Source of the DNA: Bacteroidales bacterium
GTDB taxonomy: Bacteria > Bacteroidota > Bacteroidia > Bacteroidales > JAADGE01
Assembly (NCBI GenBank): GCA_021648725.1
Contig: JAKISF010000002.1
Location: 96,002 to 160,001, forward strand
Reading direction: 5' to 3'
DNA: 64,000 nucleotides
Below the pieces are notes generated by a model. That model had not been told where the DNA came from and searched no databases. It was given only the letters and a program-made list of their open reading frames with translations. Shown piece by piece: positions 59,540-64,000 of this stretch. Made by a program: the position numbers and the translations under genes. The stretch's first letter is position 1. Each line of letters opens with the position of its first letter.

Positions 59540-59857
59540 ATGGAGAAAGATATATTGCAGACAGAGAAAGAAATATTTAATGTATTAAAAACAATTTTCG
59601 ACCCTGAAATTCCTGTTAATATCTATGATTTAGGATTAATATATGATGTTGAAGTTGATGAATACGATAATGTTGATGTTACAATGACTTTAACGGCTCC
59701 GAATTGTCCGGTAGCCGATAATATTTTAAAAGAGGTAAGAGATAAGGTGTCCGATATCGAAGGGACTAACAAAGTTCATGTCGAACTAACATTTGATCCG
59801 CCTTGGGATAAAACAATGATGTCTGAACAAGCAAAATTAGAACTCGGGTTTTTGTAA
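59540..59857 (+). CDS. sufT: SufT-type MIP18/DUF59 Fe-S maturation protein
   Basis: 105 residues from ATG 59540; a TTG two codons upstream is less likely. The conserved core is [15 protein letters not shown], then [11 protein letters not shown] and [11 protein letters not shown]59 proteins of this kind help mature Fe-S proteins, and the one near suf genes is named SufT. Its place just after the suf operon supports that. queG, which needs two [4Fe-4S] clusters, follows after one base. Confidence 0.83.
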   Translation: MEKDILQTEKEIFNVLKTIFDPEIPVNIYDLGLIYDVEVDEYDNVDVTMTLTAPNCPVADNILKEVRDKVSDIEGTNKVHVELTFDPPWDKTMMSEQAKLELGFL

Positions 59858-59858
59858 T

Positions 59859-60782
59859 TTGAATAGTACAAAAAAAAATACAGAACTAATTAAAGCTGAG
59901 GCAAAACGTCTCGGCTTTTTTGCATGCGGAATTTCAAAATCCCGTTTTCTCGAAGAAGAAGCAAAACATCTGGAAAATTGGTTGAAATCCGGAATGAACG
60001 GAACAATGTCCTATATGGAAAATTATTTTGACAAAAGGCTTGATCCGACAAAGTTAGTTCCGGGCTCAAAATCAGTAATCTCATTATTACTTCCGTATTA
60101 TCCGAAGAAGCTTCAAAAACACAAAGGTGCACCGGTAATTTCAAAATATGCATACGGAGAAGATTATCATTTTGTTTTAAAAGATAAGATGAAAGATTTA
60201 ATGATTTTTATCCGTCAAAAAATTGGTAAAATTTCCGGAAGAGCATTTACCGACAGTGCTCCGGTTATGGATAAAAAGTGGGCAGAATTATCCGGAATTG
60301 CATGGCGAGGGAAACATTCAAATATGCTTACAAAACACGGTTCTTTTTTCTTTATCGGAGAACTAATTATTGATGTTGAATTAGAATATGACAAACCAAT
60401 GAACTCATACTGCGGAACTTGCACCCTTTGTATTGATGCATGCCCCACAAATGCAATCGAAGAGCCTTATGTAGTAAATGCAAACAAGTGTATTTCATAT
60501 TTAACAATAGAATTTAAAGAAAATTTACCCGAAGAGCTGAAAAATAAATTTAATAACAGAGTTTTCGGCTGTGATATTTGCCAAGATGTTTGTCCTCATA
60601 ACCGAAAGCCGTTGTTTCATAATGAAGAACGATTTATTCCTCATCCGAATTTACTTGAAATGACAAAAACCGAATGGCATGAAATAACAGAAGATGTTTT
60701 CAGGAAGATATTTAAAAAATCAGCAGTTAAACGAACAAAATTTAAAGGATTTAAAAGAAACTTAGATTTCGTTAAGCAATAA
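59859..60782 (+). CDS. queG: Epoxyqueuosine reductase QueG
   Basis: 307 residues, probably from TTG 59859, since no ATG precedes the conserved [12 protein letters not shown]. It reduces epoxyqueuosine to queuosine in tRNA, using a cobalamin cofactor and two [4Fe-4S] clusters. Cluster ligands are [12 protein letters not shown] and [11 protein letters not shown]. Other signs are L-L-P-Y-Y and K-Y-A-Y-G-E-D-Y-H near residue 90-106 and [12 protein letters not shown]. No other queuosine genes are in the window. Confidence 0.93.
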   Translation: MNSTKKNTELIKAEAKRLGFFACGISKSRFLEEEAKHLENWLKSGMNGTMSYMENYFDKRLDPTKLVPGSKSVISLLLPYYPKKLQKHKGAPVISKYAYGEDYHFVLKDKMKDLMIFIRQKIGKISGRAFTDSAPVMDKKWAELSGIAWRGKHSNMLTKHGSFFFIGELIIDVELEYDKPMNSYCGTCTLCIDACPTNAIEEPYVVNANKCISYLTIEFKENLPEELKNKFNNRVFGCDICQDVCPHNRKPLFHNEERFIPHPNLLEMTKTEWHEITEDVFRKIFKKSAVKRTKFKGFKRNLDFVKQ

Positions 60783-60790
60783 ACTTATGT

Positions 60791-60798
60791 TATTTTTG
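60791..60798 (+). promoter_or_regulatory. Putative -7 box of the SDR gene
   Basis: TATTTTTG matches TAnnTTTG, 26 bases before the start at 60824. Confidence 0.4.
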
Positions 60799-60823
60799 TT
60801 AAATATTTTAAACAGAATTAAAA

Positions 60824-61519
60824 ATGAAACGAAAAATATTAATAACAGGAGCAAGCAAAGGAATAGGTCGAGCCGAAGCCGTAAGGTTAGCAAAAAACAA
60901 TGAACTGTATTTACATGCTTCAAAATTATCCTCTTTTAAAAAAGGTATAAGCAATGCTCATTATTTCGGGTATGATTTTTCTAAAACAGAATCGGTAAAT
61001 CCTTTTATTGATGAGTTAAAACAAAAAACAGACTCTCTTGATGTTTTTGTAAGTAACGCAGGAGTAATGGTTCTTGAAAGTTTTTCAAAGTTTAAAGACG
61101 AAGAAATAAGTCGTTTGATTACCTTAAACCTTCATTCTCACCTTTTGTTAACGAAAAAACTGATTCCTCTTTTACTTAAAAGCGACAACCCGCACATTGT
61201 GTTTATGTCATCAATGTCTGCCAAAAGCAAAATAGAAGGAGAGTCGGTATATGCGGCAACAAAAGCAGGTATTATGCAATTTGCTCACGTTTTAAGAAAC
61301 GAACTTGCCGGAAAAATAAGGGTGTCAACAATACACTCTTGGGGTGTAAATACTTGGGGAGACCCGGAAGGCTCACCGATTTTAGTTCCTGAAAATGTTG
61401 CTGAAACTCTTGAGTTTATCATATCTCGCGAAAGACCTTTTGTAATAGAATCAATAGATTTAAGCCACGAAATGCAATGGAAGGGCTCTTCTGCTCCGTG
61501 GTCACCAAAAAAAAATTAA
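60824..61519 (+). CDS. Short-chain dehydrogenase/reductase
   Basis: 231 residues of the classical SDR fold: T-G-A-S-K-G-I-G-R (cofactor site), V-S-N-A-G-V-M, M-S-S-M-S and the active-site pair in Y-A-A-T-K. It is an NAD(P)-linked oxidoreductase of unknown substrate. The sequence does not show the extra features of FabG or of a ketosphinganine reductase, although a lipid substrate cannot be ruled out. It is followed by gldB after 7 bases. Confidence 0.85.
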   Translation: MKRKILITGASKGIGRAEAVRLAKNNELYLHASKLSSFKKGISNAHYFGYDFSKTESVNPFIDELKQKTDSLDVFVSNAGVMVLESFSKFKDEEISRLITLNLHSHLLLTKKLIPLLLKSDNPHIVFMSSMSAKSKIEGESVYAATKAGIMQFAHVLRNELAGKIRVSTIHSWGVNTWGDPEGSPILVPENVAETLEFIISRERPFVIESIDLSHEMQWKGSSAPWSPKKN

Positions 61520-61526
61520 CTTTTGT

Positions 61527-62543
61527 ATGAAACAGATTTCATTTATTTTTCTCTTATCGGCAATTTTAATTTCTTCTTGCAAAAACAACAGCAAATATAA
61601 TGTTGATATTTCAGACATTAATGTCGAAATAAAAGTAATGCGATTTGAAAAAGATTTGTTTAAATTTAATCTTGACAGTGCTGATTTTTATGTTAACGAA
61701 TATGAGCAAAAATACGGAGAGTTCTTTAAGCTGTATAATAGTCAGGTAATTGGAACGGGAGATTCCGAAGATGAATATTATGCACAAAACTTAAATGAAT
61801 TTCTCAGATATTGGAAGCCGAAAGAAATTAATATTATTATTGAAAATGAATTTTCGGATTTTGAAAAAGATCAACTTCCTGTAATTGAAGAAACGTTTAA
61901 ATATTATAAATACTATTTTCCCGAAAATCATGTTCCGGAACTGATTACATATTTTTCTTCATTCGGATATTCGGTTGTAATGCTTGACAGCACTGTCGGT
62001 TTGGGTTTAGATAAATATTTGGGGTTGCACAATTCAGATGTGTATGATAAAGTCGGTTACAGCAGGTACCAAAAGAGGCGAATGATAAAAGAAATGATTC
62101 CCGTTGATATAATGCGTTTAATGGCTGAGTCAGATTATCCTTACGACCCGGAAGAATCCGACAACTTTTTAGATAACATCATCTATGAAGGAAAGATGCA
62201 ATATTATTTAAATTGTATGCTCCCAAAAACTGCCGATACGTTAAAGTGGCGTTATACCAAAAAACAACTTGCATGGGCAACAAAACACGAACAAAAAATT
62301 TGGAATTATATTGCAGAACGAAAGTTGCTTTTTTCAACCGATAAGTTGGAAATTCGCAAATTTACGGGAGAAGGACCGTACACCTCTGTTTTTACTGACA
62401 TTTCGGCTCCGAGGGCAGGAGCATTTATTGGCTATAAAATAGTTGAAAGTTATATGAAACACAATTTCCAAACCGGCTTAAAAGAACTTTTAGAGGAAAA
62501 AGATGCTCGAAAAATTTTATCGGGAGCGAAATACAGTCCGTAA
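61527..62543 (+). CDS. gldB: Gliding motility lipoprotein GldB
   Basis: 338 residues. A lipoprotein signal ends in L-I-S-S-C (Cys 18). The mature protein matches GldB: M-R-F-E-K-D-L-F near residue 38, L-I-T-Y-F-S-S-F-G-Y-S-V-V, L-G-L-D-K-Y-L-G and the late G-P-Y-T-S-V-F-T-D-I-S-A-P-R-A-G. GldB is required for gliding in Flavobacterium and is present in non-gliding members too. Its molecular role is not settled. With gldA and sprA it supports a gliding-type T9SS. Confidence 0.88.
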   Translation: MKQISFIFLLSAILISSCKNNSKYNVDISDINVEIKVMRFEKDLFKFNLDSADFYVNEYEQKYGEFFKLYNSQVIGTGDSEDEYYAQNLNEFLRYWKPKEINIIIENEFSDFEKDQLPVIEETFKYYKYYFPENHVPELITYFSSFGYSVVMLDSTVGLGLDKYLGLHNSDVYDKVGYSRYQKRRMIKEMIPVDIMRLMAESDYPYDPEESDNFLDNIIYEGKMQYYLNCMLPKTADTLKWRYTKKQLAWATKHEQKIWNYIAERKLLFSTDKLEIRKFTGEGPYTSVFTDISAPRAGAFIGYKIVESYMKHNFQTGLKELLEEKDARKILSGAKYSP

Positions 62544-62605
62544 AACAAACAGATATAACGACTTTAATTGTTTCTGTGTATTTATTAAATTAACTGAACA
62601 ACACA

Positions 62606-63733
62606 ATGTTTGTAAAACAGCTATTCGACAATTACGAACTTTATAAAGAAAAAAGTTTAGCCCACAGAAGGATTAAACATAAAGATATTTTACCCTTGGT
62701 TTTAAAAAGAAGCTCTGTTTTTAAAGTTCAAGAAGTCGGAAAATCATTCGAGGGCAGAGAAATTTTTGTTTTGAAAACAGGAACGGGTAAGACAAAGGTT
62801 ATGTTGTGGTCGCAAATGCACGGCAACGAACCTACCGCAACTCAAACTCTTTTTGATATCTTTAACCTTTTTGAAAAACCGAAAAGTTTACAAACAGAGA
62901 TAAATGAAATATTAAAAGCCTGTACATTGTATTTTATTCCGATGCTTAACCCCGACGGGGCAGAACAATTTAAAAGAAGGAATGCTCAAGATATTGATAT
63001 TAACCGAGATGCGTTACGACTTGCAGCACCGGAAAGTAATATATTAATGAACTTAAGAGATAAGCTTAATGCTGATTTCGGTTTTAATTTGCATGACCAA
63101 GATATTTGGTATTCTGCCGGAAATACAAAAAACCCGGCAACACTGTCTTTTTTGGCACCAACTTTCAATACAGCAAAAGATATTGATGAGAAAAGAAAAA
63201 AATCAATGCAATTAATTGTGTCAATAAATAATATGTTGCAAGAATTTATACCCGGTCAAACAGCAAAATATGATGACACATTTATGCCGACCGCTTTCGG
63301 AGACAATATTCAAAAAAGAGGTACGAGTACAATCCTGATAGAGTCCGGCGGTTATAAAAATGACGTTGAAAAGCAATTTGTGCGGAAGTTAAATTTTATA
63401 AGTATTTTGCATGCACTAAAACAAATTGCAAATAAATCATTTCATAAAGAGAGGGTTTCTTTATATGATAAAATCCCGTTCAATAAAAAAAACAAACTCT
63501 TCGATTTTATATTACGAAACACAACGATTTCCGGAAAATTCGGAGAATATAATGCCGACATAGGAATAAGGAGCCGAAGTTTAATTGAGAAAGATATTTT
63601 TACCGTTGATGACATAGGAGATTTATCTCAAAACAATGCTTTTTATGAGGTTGATTTAAAGAAAAAGAAAATACAACAAATAAAAATCGGGGCAAATGCA
63701 CAAAAATTAATTGGTGCCTTTTTTACGAAGTAG
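62606..63733 (+). CDS. M14-family zinc carboxypeptidase
   Basis: 375 residues without a clear signal peptide. The zinc ligands are visible in S-Q-M-H-G-N-E-P-T (His, Glu) and F-N-L-H-D-Q-D (second His). The substrate-binding region is P-M-L-N-P-D-G-A-E-Q-F with D-I-N-R-D-A, and the catalytic glutamate is probably in I-L-I-E-S-G-G-Y. It removes C-terminal residues from peptides, perhaps from cell-wall peptides. It overlaps the next, opposite gene by 11 bases tail to tail. Confidence 0.85.
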   Translation: MFVKQLFDNYELYKEKSLAHRRIKHKDILPLVLKRSSVFKVQEVGKSFEGREIFVLKTGTGKTKVMLWSQMHGNEPTATQTLFDIFNLFEKPKSLQTEINEILKACTLYFIPMLNPDGAEQFKRRNAQDIDINRDALRLAAPESNILMNLRDKLNADFGFNLHDQDIWYSAGNTKNPATLSFLAPTFNTAKDIDEKRKKSMQLIVSINNMLQEFIPGQTAKYDDTFMPTAFGDNIQKRGTSTILIESGGYKNDVEKQFVRKLNFISILHALKQIANKSFHKERVSLYDKIPFNKKNKLFDFILRNTTISGKFGEYNADIGIRSRSLIEKDIFTVDDIGDLSQNNAFYEVDLKKKKIQQIKIGANAQKLIGAFFTK

Positions 63734-64000
63734 GGCTTTTTTCTTCTGTACCCTTATTCATTTCTTCTAAATTATCTTTATATTTTTTTCCGTATTGATC
63801 CCAAATCAGTATAAACAAACCCGTAAGTAAAGGTCCGGCAAGAAAACCGATAACACCCAGCCATAACAAACCGCCCAAACTTGCAATAAGAGCAATAGCT
63901 GTGTGCATTCCGCTTCTGTTTGCATCAAGCCTGGGGCGAACAAGATTCTGATTAATTAAAATAACACCGGTTCCGGCACCGAGCAAAATAAATGCCGTTG
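63723..64000 (-). CDS. AI-2E-family membrane protein, C-terminal end (partial)
   Basis: The frame is open to the right edge, so only the last ~92 residues are seen. They hold N-L-V-R-P-R-L, G-M-H-T-A-I-A-L-I-A-S-L-G-G-L-L-W-L-G-V-I-G-F-L as a helix and a final helix with G-P-L-L-T-G-L-F-I-L-I, matching the C-terminus of the AI-2E transporter (PerM) family. The role of these proteins is debated (export, sodium transport). The N-terminal part lies beyond the window. Confidence 0.75.
   Translation of the reverse strand, partial: TAFILLGAGTGVILINQNLVRPRLDANRSGMHTAIALIASLGGLLWLGVIGFLAGPLLTGLFILIWDQYGKKYKDNLEEMNKGTEEKSPTS

Noticed and set aside
1-64000. CRISPR arrays, IS elements, prophage and rRNA
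   Set aside because: No regularly spaced repeats, transposase or integrase reading frames, phage structural genes or rRNA segments were found on either strand.

Overview
The window is a 64 kb chromosomal piece of a low-GC member of the Bacteroidota, probably a free-living or gliding lineage. The evidence is the type IX secretion translocon gene sprA, the gliding genes gldA and gldB, a T9SS-type C-terminal sorting domain on an M1 peptidase, the long three-domain form of IspG, a serine palmitoyltransferase for sphingolipids, and repeated TAnnTTTG (-7) promoter boxes, which are typical of this phylum. No phage, IS element, CRISPR array or rRNA was seen. The gene content is mostly chromosomal housekeeping with a few lineage-specific insertions.

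Layout. 0-0.5 kb: end of a metal-handling operon. 0.6-3.7 kb: riboflavin synthase, a secreted M1 aminopeptidase, a small FMN-binding-like protein and tRNA-Cys. 4-12.6 kb (minus strand): S41 protease, dCMP deaminase, an ATPase-TOPRIM gene pair that looks like an antiphage-type module, dxs, a secreted protein and ispG (two MEP-pathway enzymes). A decayed TerC-family fragment lies against the ispG start. 12.9-24.5 kb: gldA, tRNA(CAU), ruvA, the very large sprA, gcvH, rmuC and tRNA-Arg. 24.5-32.8 kb: a ferredoxin, a large Ig-like lipoprotein, RNase R, and an MBOAT/SGNH-like pair that probably O-acylates a surface glycan.

32.9-49.7 kb is the most interesting region: sixteen consecutive plus-strand genes. 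It begins with a TetR regulator, an MMPL/RND transporter, a LolA-like periplasmic protein, an OMPLA-like outer-membrane protein, a DUF1302-like barrel and a DUF2147 protein. It continues into a lipid-synthesis run: CDP-alcohol phosphatidyltransferase, inositol-3-phosphate synthase, PgpA-type phosphatase, GtrA, DUF5686, serine palmitoyltransferase, a GNAT-like probable ceramide synthase, an NAD-dependent reductase, DUF4833 and an Aur1-like PAP2 enzyme. Together these could build phosphatidylinositol and dihydroceramide and join them into inositol phosphorylceramide, with a candidate lipid trafficking/export module encoded just upstream. A 20/21-base repeated element in front of the TetR gene and the transporter gene suggests shared regulation.

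49.7-64 kb: a fused FAD/Fe-S D-2-hydroxyacid dehydrogenase (minus), an overlooked 53-residue lipoprotein gene (minus), the suf Fe-S assembly operon (sufB, an outer-membrane barrel gene, sufC, sufD, sufS, sufE), a lipoprotein with a SufT-type gene and queG, an SDR enzyme, gldB, an M14 carboxypeptidase and the C-terminal end of an AI-2E-family membrane protein running off the window.
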